Shown one piece after another: positions 31,930 to 43,300 of a DNA stretch of 64,000 nucleotides (positions within the stretch are counted from its first letter, which is position 1; every line of letters begins with the position of its first letter). Origin of the DNA: Alviniconcha marisindica. Lineage: Eukaryota > Mollusca > Gastropoda > Provannidae. The stretch spans positions 462,001 to 526,000 of the forward strand of contig JABMCL010001379.1 in NCBI GenBank assembly GCA_018857735.1, written 5' to 3'. Under the pieces are notes generated by a model. It searched no databases and had not been told where the DNA came from. It was given only the letters and a program-made list of their open reading frames with translations. The translations under genes and the position numbers were made by a program.

Positions 31930-32420
31930 GATGGTAGGCTGGGGATGTCCGCATGATCTTCTCCTCCTGTTTGGAATCTCAGGGCTGTCATATCATTTCC
32001 CTTTTCTCTTGGTCATCTACCTGGTCCAGTTTGTCCTTTCTATTGTTTCTGTCCATTCTCCTGGGCTAAGCCAGTGTGGTTGATGGGACTTTAAAATGCA
32101 AGAACTTTTGTCCATTCCAGTTTTTCATTTTTTTCAATTTTTTTTCATTATCCATTATCAATAAATTGGACAGACTGCTTGACAGTACCAGCATGTCCAG
32201 GCCTTGTTTGCTTCTTTAACATGGGACCGACTCTTAAGAATGTTTGTGTATGTATGATTTGTTTTATATTTGTGTGTAGACTGAGTTTGTAAATTTTATT
32301 TAAGAAAGGGTGTACATGTGAGAAGAGTTTTAAAATGTGCATTTGCTTATGACAGAGTTTGACCGTCCTGAGGTAACCTTTGTGTGGTTGACAGGATGTT
32401 AAAATCCAGCAATTGACCTG
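31930..32420. repeat. Dispersed/segmental repeat, copy 2
   Basis: Collinear with 30120-30610 (ggaatctcagggctgtcat, gtccattctcctg, gttgacaggatgtt). Its end (gcatttgcttatgacagagt ... gtcctgaggt) also matches 26898-26968. Confidence 0.7.
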
Positions 32421-32429
32421 TCCAGGAGT

Positions 32430-34910
32430 CATTACGTTTTCAGCCTATGCTGTTACAGCATCAAAGAGCACTGGCTATCATATGGTCACAAGCAGTTGTT
32501 GGCAGTGTTGTTGTTGTTGTTGGCTGTGAATTATTGATTATGTTGTGTGTGGTGAGTTACTCAGTAAATAAATTTGTACACTTCAGGTATTTGTGGATCT
32601 GTTGTCCGATAAAATGTATAATGTATATCACATGACTTTTCATGTGAACGCTAGTTGGTTGTTTTTGATCAGAATGGCACCGATTAATTCTGGCCCATTC
32701 TTTCTGCGTGATGATGTTGATATTGTGAACGTTGGCAAAGTTCTTCTTGATCATGTAGATTTGGGCCAATTACAGGTTTTCTTGATCATGTAGATTTCAG
32801 TAAAGTTGTCTTCTTGCTCATGTCATTGTAGGTGATCAGTCAGTCTTTTTTTTTCTTTTTCTGAAGTGTTTTGGAATTTTAAATGAGATTTCACAGATTG
32901 TCTCCCATCTTGTTGCAGCTCTCCGGATCAGGTCATAAGCTTTTAAACTGTCTGAAGAAATTGCTGATCATGATAAAACACCTACTGGGCAAGGCATAAT
33001 GATATCAGTTTTTTTCTCTTGATATTTGCCACTCATTCCACTCAGGTAGGGTCCTTTGTGACCCATTGAATTTGTATGTACTGTGCTATTTATATACTCT
33101 TTCTTGTCAGAGAGAGAGGAATATTGAATTTGTATGTACTCTGCTAATTATATACTTTCTTGTCAGTGAGAGAGGAGCCATTTAATGGATTCCATGGTTG
33201 CTTACTTTACAACGTATTTTGTTGTACTGTGTTGATGGCTGTTAGGGAAAAGTATTCACTGCAGATTCGTTGAAGGCATTATTTAGATATGTTCTCCAGA
33301 CTGCATCTTCCACTTTCAAACCCTTGAATGAGAGTAATATCTTTTACCAGTTCTGATTTAATGAAATGCATCATTATAGTCATATATTTCAGTCATTGCT
33401 GATTATGGAATTTGATACTGAATACTTTTTATTCATCATTTACTTTGCCCTATATAGCCTACAGAGTATACTGGGCATTGATTTGTGTGTGTATATTATG
33501 TGCCCCCCCTCCCTTTTTATTTTATTTTTAAGCAGTCATAAGGTTCTTGTACTGAACTTGTCATAGCAGACATCATACTTTGCCATGCATTATCTACACA
33601 GTTGACTGGGCATTAAAACAGAATTGTTTATAAATTAAAATTATACTCTTCTTGTAGGGATTCAGAAGGTTCCAAACTTCCCATTACTGAACTCGTAGCA
33701 AATTGGATATAACTGTATCAGGACACATGCAGGATGTAACCTACGCATCTGTATGAGGATGCATGCAGGATATAACCTACAGTTGTCTGGGTGCAGGGTT
33801 ACATATTAGTTTACCCCCCACCCCTGTTTTAAGCAGTCATGAGGTTCCTATATTAATTTGGAAATATGTAATTGCTTATACATTTGTTTCTTTCAAAGCA
33901 GAACATACAAGGACACCTGCTATTTGAAACAGTTACCAAAAATATAGATTACATTTAATATGACCAAATTTAATTGGACTGTTTTTCAGTTCTTCCATGT
34001 CAGCACTTGTCAGATGTCTGTTTGACCTTCATGCAGAGCATAATTATGTACTTAGATCATGCGCAGATGAAGGATCCCACGTCCACCTTTTAAAGAGTGT
34101 GGTGTGGCAGTACACAGCTACACATAATAGCATCAGGATAACCAAAAACTGTGATTGGCCACTCCTGATACTGAGAGAAGTCTAACAGTTCCTTTCTCTT
34201 GCTGCATAAGACAAAAGTCTGTAATGGTGTGTTCTTCAAACTCTCCATGTCCAACTCCTTTGGCCTAATGTTGCCGTTTTTTGGAGGCAGTGGGGGTCTT
34301 TTAAATTGTACACCATGAAAATTTTCTTTATTTGATCAGTAATTTTTATCTAGTCAAGTTCAAAATTAGTCATGGACAAGATCACACACAAGTTCTTTCT
34401 ATGACTGGCATTTAAGGGAAATAATCAAAAGTAGCACAAGGTTGAGAGATTTCACTTAGTCTTGGAGAAAGAATCGGTGGACATCAGCTGAATAACATCT
34501 TCTCTAGGGAGTCTGGAAGAGCACTTTTTTCTTTTTTTTATAAAGAGATTTGTGAAATGTGTATTTTACTGGTTACCACTGCAGTTTTATAGATGGTTAT
34601 CCATCCTCTAACTGTATAATTTCTGCTTTTGAAAAGCCAAGTATTTTCTGTTCAAAATTTTGCTGTGGAAATGCCTTATTTTTAGATCAGAATAAGTAAA
34701 CTAAATTATTGCGAGCACGCAGCTGCATGTTTGTTAAAACCAAAGCCATCAGCTTAGAGCATTTGATCCAAATGTACATAACAAAGAATTTATTATTCCA
34801 GCATATTACCATCTGATGGTCTCGTCTTGTCCGGATGCGAAGTCAACAAGCTGTTGAAATCCAATAGCTAATGCAGCCCCTGTCATGGCAGAGTATGAGC
34901 ATTTCATTTT
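32430..34910. other. Intergenic, nothing recognised
   Basis: AT-rich unique sequence. A doubled tgaatttgtatgtact (33068, 33125) and a doubled caggatgtaacctac-like piece (33730, 33768) are the only structures noticed. Confidence 0.55.
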
Positions 34911-34916
34911 TAATTC

Positions 34917-35052
34917 TTTCAGGTACAGAATCAGCAAACAAGGGAATTAATTAGCACTCAAAATACATAGCACAACAACAAAGACCAGAGTCGGTGTACT
35001 TGTGTTACATATTTCAAGTGCTAATTAACTCCCATTGTTTGCTGATTCTGCA
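34917..35052. mobile_element. Short inverted-repeat element (MITE-like family A), complete
   Basis: Left end cagaatcagcaaacaagg + gaattaattagcactcaaaat; the right end is its complement (atttcaagtgctaattaact + cccattgtttgctgattctg). Arms are about 39 bp with few mismatches and a ~57-bp centre. The flanks (gtacagaatc / attctgcact) show no obvious target duplication. Confidence 0.8.
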
Positions 35053-35059
35053 CTAGTGC

Positions 35060-35755
35060 TGTGGGCCTTTCTGTTTTAGATTTAAAAAAATCTTTTGGAT
35101 ATATATTAGAATTTTTATTCAGATTTGTTTTGTATGTCAATGTGTCATTGCATTATATTTCAAGTTATTTTGAATGTTTTTTTATTGTTCTGACACTGTG
35201 TGTCTGGAAATGTTTAAAATGCATCATCTTTAATTGATGGCAACTTGATGTTCAGGTGAGTTTGTCAAGTGTACTTCATACACATATTTATGGGTTGAAT
35301 CATATAGCGGTGTACCAGAATGTGACATTTCTGCCAAGAAGTCAGAATGGTAGGTAGTCGTTTTATTTATGACAGTTTCTGAACAAAATTACCAATACCA
35401 TGCTATCAGAGTAAAAAAAAAAAAGCATTGTAACATGGTGAGATGCAAAGAAGACATGAGAAATGACAGTCTCTGAAGAAAAACAGCAAAAAATAGGTGA
35501 ACTTTCCTTTATTTGGCACCAAACACTTTCACTTATTTAATAGTAACACAACTGGAAATGTCAGGATTTTTGCATGTTAGCGTTTCGTGCCTGTGAAGAT
35601 TAAAAAGTGTGCAGATCAATCCAGGAGCAGTCAAACAAATCTGACATGTTTTAGTTTTTACAACCAAAGGAAGAATTCTGTGCATTTAACAACTGAAAAC
35701 AATTCACAACCTACTTTTAAAAAAAGAAAAAAGGTGTAGTTGGAGACATGAGAAA
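35060..35755. other. Intergenic, nothing recognised
   Basis: AT-rich unique sequence; no features seen. Confidence 0.5.
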
Positions 35756-35764
35756 GTGTCGACG

Positions 35765-36118
35765 TATGACAGATTGGTTATCCTGACATTACCCTGTGAC
35801 AGTCGGTTGGTGACAGAGATTGTTTATCCTGACGTCACCCTGTGACAGTAGGTTGGTGACAGAGATGTTACACTGTGACAGTAGGTTGGCGACAGAGATG
35901 TTTATCCTCATGTTACACTGTGACAGTAGGTTGGTGACAGAGATTGTTTATCCTGACGTTACCCTGTGACAGTAGGTTGGTGACACAGATTGTTTACCCC
36001 GACATCACCCTGTGACAGTAGGTTGGCGACAGAGATTGTTTATCCTGATGTTACCCTGTGACAGTAGGTTGGGGACAGAAATTGTTTATCCTGACATTAA
36101 CCTGTGACAGTAGGTTGG
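35765..36118. repeat. ~46-bp minisatellite, about 8 copies
   Basis: Unit cctgtgacagtaggttggtg + acagagattgtttatcctga + cgttac. Confidence 0.93.
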
Positions 36119-36294
36119 CAGAATCTTAAGTTCTGTTAACTCGGTAAATTAAAATAACACCAGTAGTTTGTGATGAAATGAGGTGAACACCACCTTCTGC
36201 CACACCGCTATGGACGATGATCCTTTATGTCTCCATAATCATGTTCTCTGTTTTGATGGAGAATAAATGTTGGTCAGTAACCTGGTTTGTGGGT

Positions 36295-36425
36295 GGATGG
36301 ATGGATGGATGGATGGTTGAAGTGTTGCTTTACATCCACAGAAACCGTATGTTTTGTTAGGGACGGAAGCCCAGGACAGCCACCTCGACTTCCACACAGC
36401 TCCTGAGCTCTGTGGATGGATGGAT
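36295..36425 (-). mobile_element. SINE 3' tail (family S), - strand
   Basis: The complement reads cgtccctaacaaaacatacg + gtttctgtggatgtaaagca, the tail seen at 45900. A (GGAT)n run sits where other copies have (TTAC)n. Confidence 0.65.
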
Positions 36426-36489
36426 GTGTGAGAGAGAGGACTATTCCTTCACAATCTACAGGCCTTAAGTATAAGGACACTTCCACAAA

Positions 36490-38135
36490 GAAGCTTTTTT
36501 TTAATCATCAATAACCAATTAAATGGAGGTGGCTTGTAGCATGATCACTGTACATACACATCACTGAGATGGTTCACGGCATGATCACTGTACACACCAT
36601 GGAGATGGTAGCTCACAGTACTATCGCTGTACACACCACGGAGATGGTGGTTCACAGCACCATCGCTGCACACACCATGGAGTGAGATGGTGGCTCACAG
36701 CACAATCTCTGTACACACCAGTGAGATGGTGGCTCACAGCACAATCACTGTACACACCATGGAGTGAGATGGTGGCTCACAGCACGATCACTGTACACAT
36801 GAAGGTGAGATGATGGCTCACAGCACGATCTCTGTACACACCATGGAGTGAGATGGTGGCTCACAGCACAATCACTGTACACACCACGGAGATGGTGGCT
36901 CACAGCACGATCAATTTAACCAATTAAATGGAGGTGGCTTGTAGCATGATTACTGTACATACACATCACTGATATGGTTCACGGCATGATCACTGTACAT
37001 ACACATCACTGAGATGGCTCACAGCACAATCACTGTACACACCATGGAGATGGTAGCTCACAGTACCATCGCTGTACACACCACAGAGATGTTGACTCAC
37101 AGCACGATCACTGCACACACCACGGAGTGAGATGGTGGCTCACAGCACGATCTCTGTACACACCACGGAGTGAGATGGTGGCTCACAGCACGATCACCGT
37201 ACACATGAAGGTGAGATGGTGGCTCACAGCATGATCACTGTACACACCATGGAGTGAGATGGTGGCTCACAGCACGATCACTGTACACACCAGGAGTGAG
37301 ATGGTGGCTCACAGCACGATCACTGTACACACCACAGTGAGATGGTGGCTCACAGCACAATCTCTGTACACACCACGGAGTGAGATGGTGGCTCACAACA
37401 CAATCACTGTACACACCACGGAGTGAGATGGTGGCTCACAGCACGAATCACTGTACACATGAAAGTGAGATGGTGGCTCACAGCACGATCACTGTACACA
37501 CCAGAGTGAGATGGTGGCTCACAGCACGATCACTGTACACACCACGGAGTGAGATGGTGGCTCACAGCACGATCTCTGTACACACCAAGGTGAGATGGTG
37601 GCTCACAGCACGATCTCTGTACACATGAAGGTGAGATGGTGGCTCACAGCACGATCACTGTACACACCACGGAGTGAGATGGTGGCTCACAGCACAATCT
37701 CTGTACACACCACGGAGTGAGATGGTGGCTCACAGCACAATCTCTGTACACACCACGGAGTGAGATGGTGGCTCACAGCACGATCACTGTACACACCATG
37801 GAGTGAGATGGTGGCTCACAGCACGATCACTGTACACACCATGGAGTGAGATGGTGGCTCACAGCACGATCACTGTACACACCATGGAGTGAGATGGTGA
37901 CTCACAGCACGATCTCTGTACACACCATGGAGTGAGATGGTGGCTCACAGCACGATCACTGTACACACCACGGAGTGAGATGGTGGCTCCCAACACAATC
38001 ACTGTACACACCACGGAGTGAGATGGTGGCTCACAGCACGATCACTGTACACATGAAGGTGAGATGGTGGCTCACAACAATCACTGTACACACCATGGAG
38101 TGAGATGGTGGCTCCCAACACAATCACTGTACACA
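36490..38135. repeat. ~46-bp intergenic minisatellite, about 35 copies
   Basis: Unit gtgagatggtggctcacagc + acgatcactgtacacaccac + ggagt. Sub-types include ggtgagatgatg, catgaagg and a doubled block with aaccaattaaatggaggtgg at 36518 and 36909, showing a ~390-bp higher-order duplication. Confidence 0.95.
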
Positions 38136-38139
38136 AGGC

Positions 38140-39498
38140 CAGCTGTGCTGGGACCATGTTCCCTTCCACCATCACCACTGCACACACTTTTCATTATGCC
38201 AAACAAGCCAAACTTGGGAATTGAGAACTTTAATACAAATCCCTAATCAGCTGGTAACACCCACACACCACAACGGGTGTTCCAGCAACAGTCAAACCCT
38301 GCACACTCCTCGACAATGGTGCAGCCATCAACAAATACAGCAACACGCAAAAATCACTTCAAACAATTACCAAAAGAGGAACATATCTCACAAGCTTTGT
38401 GTGTGTACCTGAAATATCAACTGTTACTTAGAAAATTGTTGTCCCACTAAACAGTATCCGTATGTTCTCCTCAACTAAACCCTGACTGAAATTCTTGGTC
38501 AGGACAGCATTCAGATCACTTTTTGTTAGGAGACTGAAGCAGCTACAGGGAATCTGAACCATTATTGTTGTCATTGAGTCTGTCCATGAAAGTGAATGTG
38601 GGATTTCAAATTTGGATATTCAGTTGGAAACTGGCCAGGGCCCATATGCATGTTGTTCCCCCAGTGCACACACATTTAGAGTTACAAGAGGTTAGGTTTG
38701 GTAAAAACAAGAAATTCTATCAAATTAGTAAAAGCGTGAAAATTTAAAAAAAGAAGAAGGTTAAGCGCCAGCACAAATGACAAAACCAAATACTCAACTT
38801 CAGCACTAGCTCGCCTGTCCCCCCCAAACCACCACCACAGCACGTCACATGGAACCCAAGAACATCAAAATGGCTCAGCTCCTAAAACAAGGGTCTGTGC
38901 TGTTCACAACTCAGCACTTCTCTCTACCCACTGCCCCATTTTCACCCAAAACACACTTTTGTCTCCACAGCCATCCTTCCACCACACATATACTTCAACC
39001 CAGCACCCCCCCCCCCACTATTTTTTTCTTTTATGACACACACTCCCCCCCCCCCCCTACCTCCAACACACACACATATACACATGTATGCACTTGAACA
39101 GTTCACATGAAAGACAACATCTACAGTACAATACATTCTTATGTAATATGAGCAAGTGAATAAAAATGACACAGGTTTTTCTGCCAGTGGAAGTACAGTG
39201 AACAGAAAACTGAATGGACTGCCATCAGTATAACAAATGAACCAAGAAGTAACTGGGATCAGAAACCTGAACTTCCACTACAGAAACAAGTACTTCACTT
39301 TTCCTCAGCATGTTAAACCTGAAGACGTCCGCAGTCAGCCAAACACAGGACAGTCAGTCCGTTCTGAAGCACACACAAGTGCATCACCAGTTTTTCTTCA
39401 GGCGTCACTTCAGCAGCGCCCACTGTTTACAGGAAAGTCCGCACACCATAATGCCAGTGAAACGAACAACAACAACAAAAATCACACACACAAAAGCA
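38140..39498. other. Intergenic / presumed TTC14 3' flank
   Basis: Contains C-runs at 39007-39018 and 39045-39058 and a short AC run. The TTC14 3' UTR should lie here; no confident polyadenylation signal on the - strand was found. Confidence 0.45.
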
Positions 39499-40311
39499 TC
39501 AGTCTTTCTTTCCAGTTCCCCCTGCCACCAACTGCTCTTTCTTTTTGGTTTTGAGCTCTTTCAGGAAGTCTTCCAGTTCATTCAGCTTGGCACTGACCGG
39601 GTGGATGGCAGCTTTCTGCGGCAATGCAGACACCGTGGCTGCCTTCACAGACGGGCTGGGAATCGCAGGTCCGTACATCTCAGGCCCTAACCCTTGCCTG
39701 CCCAAACCAGACACTTTTTCCTGATGGGAACTTCTCCTCCGCTTTCTCTCAGGTGATGGTGAGGAGGCCGATGAGGAGGAGGAGGAGGAGGAGGAAGAGG
39801 AGGAGGAGGGGATTCTTTTCCTTTTTGATCGTTTCGAGGACTTTCGCTTCTTCTCACTCTTCCTTCCCCGCTGCGATGAAGAACGCTTTTTTTTCCTCCG
39901 TCGGTCACTTGATGAGGAGGAGGAGGAAGAGGAAGATGATGATGACTGATGTCGTCTTTTCTTTTTCCGTTTGGACTTGTCCTTTGAGGACATCCGTCGA
40001 GAGCTTGACTGTCGTTTCTTGGTGCGGCTGGATTCTCTGCCAGAGGATGAAGATGGTGATGGAGATTTCCTCCTTTTCCTTGATGTTGATGACACGACAT
40101 TTTCCGCAATGAGTTGCCGTACGGACGGCGAGCTTGCTGCAGCCGATGTCCTAATGACAAACTTCATGTCTGTGTCACCAGGGACAGGCTTGGCAGAAGG
40201 CGCAACACCAACATTGCTGATGATTTTCTCCACCCAGGAAGAGGCACTGGTCTCTGGAGGCGTGTTTCTGTAACCATGCTGCACTTCCCTGCTGGAGTGC
40301 TTGCCCTCTGT
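39499..40311 (-). CDS. TTC14: TTC14 terminal exon E14 with stop
   Basis: 813 nt, 271 codons including stop TGA at 39501-39499. Reads [31 protein letters not shown], then poly-Ser/Lys/Arg ([18 protein letters not shown]) and [18 protein letters not shown]. The short Leu-rich end parallels the IFNQIAEFEKEKG end of human TTC14. Its frame is shifted by one relative to exon E13. Confidence 0.85.
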   Translation of the reverse strand, partial: TEGKHSSREVQHGYRNTPPETSASSWVEKIISNVGVAPSAKPVPGDTDMKFVIRTSAAASSPSVRQLIAENVVSSTSRKRRKSPSPSSSSGRESSRTKKRQSSSRRMSSKDKSKRKKKRRHQSSSSSSSSSSSSSDRRRKKKRSSSQRGRKSEKKRKSSKRSKRKRIPSSSSSSSSSSSSSASSPSPERKRRRSSHQEKVSGLGRQGLGPEMYGPAIPSPSVKAATVSALPQKAAIHPVSAKLNELEDFLKELKTKKKEQLVAGGTGKKD

Positions 40312-43300
40312 CTGAGACCTGGTTTCTCTGCTCTGCGTGTGACCAGGACGTTTTCACCTCGGGACTAGCACGTCTCACAGACTTTCTGTCACTTTTGCCT
40401 CTCTCACTGCACTCATCTTTCGCAACTTTTCTGTCCATCTGTCGAGACGGATAGCTGTCCACAGAGGTCTCCCCCTGCTTCCAGGGGGCCCCTCTCAAGG
40501 AATCAGCTTCGCCCTGCTTGCTGGAACCTGATCTTTTGTGAGATTCGGAGAACTCGGATGCGTGCTGCCTTGCCACAGCAGTCCCTCTCTCCGACCCTCT
40601 GCCGTGGGGGTCATTTGGTCTCAAATCAGGATCTCCATTCCGGAATCTTCCCTCGCTCCTTCTGAAGCCACCGTCAGGCAACTTTGGTCCTTCCTCATGC
40701 TGGAGACGACTGCCGTCATCAGAGGCTGGGGAGCTGGCGGCAGAGAAGTGGACCGCGATCTGCTGGTACAGCCTGTGCTCCAGGTCCTGGATGGACACAG
40801 GCTGCAGTGGACTGTCCACAGGCCTCTCCTCTTTCACCGCCTTCACTCCACGCCCTGCTTTCAGCCCTCCATCTGCTTGCTCCACGGCCTTGCTTTGGCC
40901 GCGTGGAGGCCTCTGGCCGTGGTCCTCATCCTGTCTGGGCTGCCTGCTTTCTGTTGCCCCGTCTCGGCCCACTAAACTTTCACTCTCAGGCCACTTGCCG
41001 GGAACCTCGTCTCTGGACCATTTGCTGGGAACCTCACCCCTAGGTCGCTTGGTGGAATCGCTCTCCCGAGACCACTTGCTGTCCACTTCTGGTCCGAGTT
41101 GTCTGGGAAGGACGGGGCTCCAGCATCTGTCTTCCTTCAGGGCTTGATCCTTTAGGTCCCACTCCGACGTCTCCACCTGGGCTTCAGGTGTGCTGCCCTC
41201 CTGCTTCGACAGCAGCTGTTTATGCGCGGCGATCTGGGCATCATCTTGGGAGGAGTCCCAGCGGGACTGGCGGGCTGGGGAGTCCCATTTAGAAACCACA
41301 GTCAGCGTTCCCTGTCTGCTGATGATCCTCGTGTCCTCTCTGCAGTCAGCAGCCAGAACTCGGTCTTCAAAGCTGCCCCCACCTCTCTCCCTCTTTCGTT
41401 TTCTTTGGCTGTCGGTCTCTTCTGCGCCCTTCCCGAAAGTGCCACCATCTCCATCTTTGGGGTTCTCTTGGCTGGCCTGTTCCTTCTCCACGAGATCATC
41501 CCCTCGACCATCTGGAGTACTCTTTCCGCTCCCAGCTCTGTCCTTCCCTTCCCTGCGCTCCTGCTGAGCTCCTCCTCTTGCTCTGTCAAAGTTGTGTGCA
41601 ATTTTCTGGTCCGGCGGAATGCTATCATGACTGGCTTGTTCGCCAAGACCTTCTTGGCTATTTTGGACTCTTCCATGCATTCTACTATCTCTGCGTTCAC
41701 TGCTGTCGGAACATTTTCTGCTTCTTGCGGGCTCTTTGCCTTTTCCGCTTTCTTTACTACCATCTGGGTAAGTTCTCCCCACTTGAAGATTTCTGCTATC
41801 TCCACGATCTCTGCTAGAGGCATGTTCTCCACTGTCCCATGGTTTTCCAACGCCACGATTCCAGCTATACCTTTGTCCTCTGCCCACTTCCTGATCCCCA
41901 TGATCCCTTCGTTCTCTGCTCCCCCCACGATCCCTGCTATCTCTTCGTTCTCTGTCCATTCCCAGAAACCTATCCTTTTGTCCTCTGCTAACCCTACGAT
42001 CCCTTCGTTCTGTGCTCCTCCCACGGGCCCTGCTCTCATCTGGTTCTCTGCCCATCTCACGATCCCTGCTCTCATTTCGTTCTCTGCTCATCCCACGACC
42101 CTTGCTCTCACTTCGTTCTCTGCTCATCCCACGACCCCTGCTCTCACTTCGTTCTCTTCCCGTTCCAAGAAATCTGTTACCCATTCGTTCTCTGCTCCGT
42201 CCACGTTCCCTGCTATCTCCTCTGTTGAATCTACGATCCCTGCTACCTCTTTCTTCTCGGCTCAGCCCACATTCCCTGCCTTCTCTTCGTTCTTTGAATC
42301 CAGAATCTCGGCTATTCCTTCGTTCTCTGCTCACCCCACGACCCCCTTGCCCTCTGCTCACCCCAGGTTCTCTGCTCATCGCACGATCCCTGCTATCGCT
42401 ACGATTTCGGTGTTGGCCACTTCCCGTTCCCCTGTCCCGAGTTCCATCGCTGCTGCCACTGGAGTCACTCTGCTCCCCACTCTTCCCCTGCCGGCCACGC
42501 TCCCGCTTCTGACCTCGGAGTCCTACGATGACTTGCTCCAGCTGCCTGGAGGACACACCGATGTAAGTTGACAGGTCATCCCACTTGTTGGCACTGTTAT
42601 TCACGTCTCTGTTGCCTTGATTCTGCGTGCCTACCTCAGGGCTCCCACCCTGACTGCGGGATCTGGAGCGACTCGAGGAACTCGCGGTTCTGGAGTGGGA
42701 AGACTTTGACCGTGACCCTGAATCTCGTCTTTCCCGAGAACGCTGGCCCCGAGGCGATGGCGGTGAAATGTTGCGACTGTACTGTCTCTTCTGCGATCGT
42801 CTCTCTCTGCTTGCTGATTTCCGACCCTTTGTGGGAAATGGAGACGAAGCACAATTGTCCCCCTTGCCCCTTGAGCCCTCTCTGCGCTGTTGCCAACGGT
42901 CTCTGCTTCGTGATCGGCGACGCTTTGTCGGTGACGGCGATGAAGTTGACCGACGAACTTTGGCCTTTGACTTCTCATGGCTGCGTGGACTGCTCTGCTG
43001 AGACTGCCATTCCTCCCACAGCTGATTCAGCTCAGCGTGTGGCGAAGGAGGAGCAGGGCACGAGCTGGACGAGGACCCTGAACGATGCTTGGATTTCTTC
43101 CGCTCTTTCTTCCGTCTGGACTTCCTGGAGCTGCCTGCCTGGGAATCCTCACTTCTGCGCTTCTTCCTGTGAGCATACAGAACAGAACAAATCGGGCCAT
43201 GTAAACACAAACACACGTGTACAAATGAACCCATATGTACCTCCACAAGCGCACACATCAGTACTAGCAGTGAGACACATTTACACATGTTCCACACACA

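Noticed and set aside
41222..42571. 449-codon open frame on the + strand
   Set aside because: It is antisense to the RS-rich exon of TTC14. Low-complexity Arg/Ser codons leave the opposite strand open; no domain or start context supports it.
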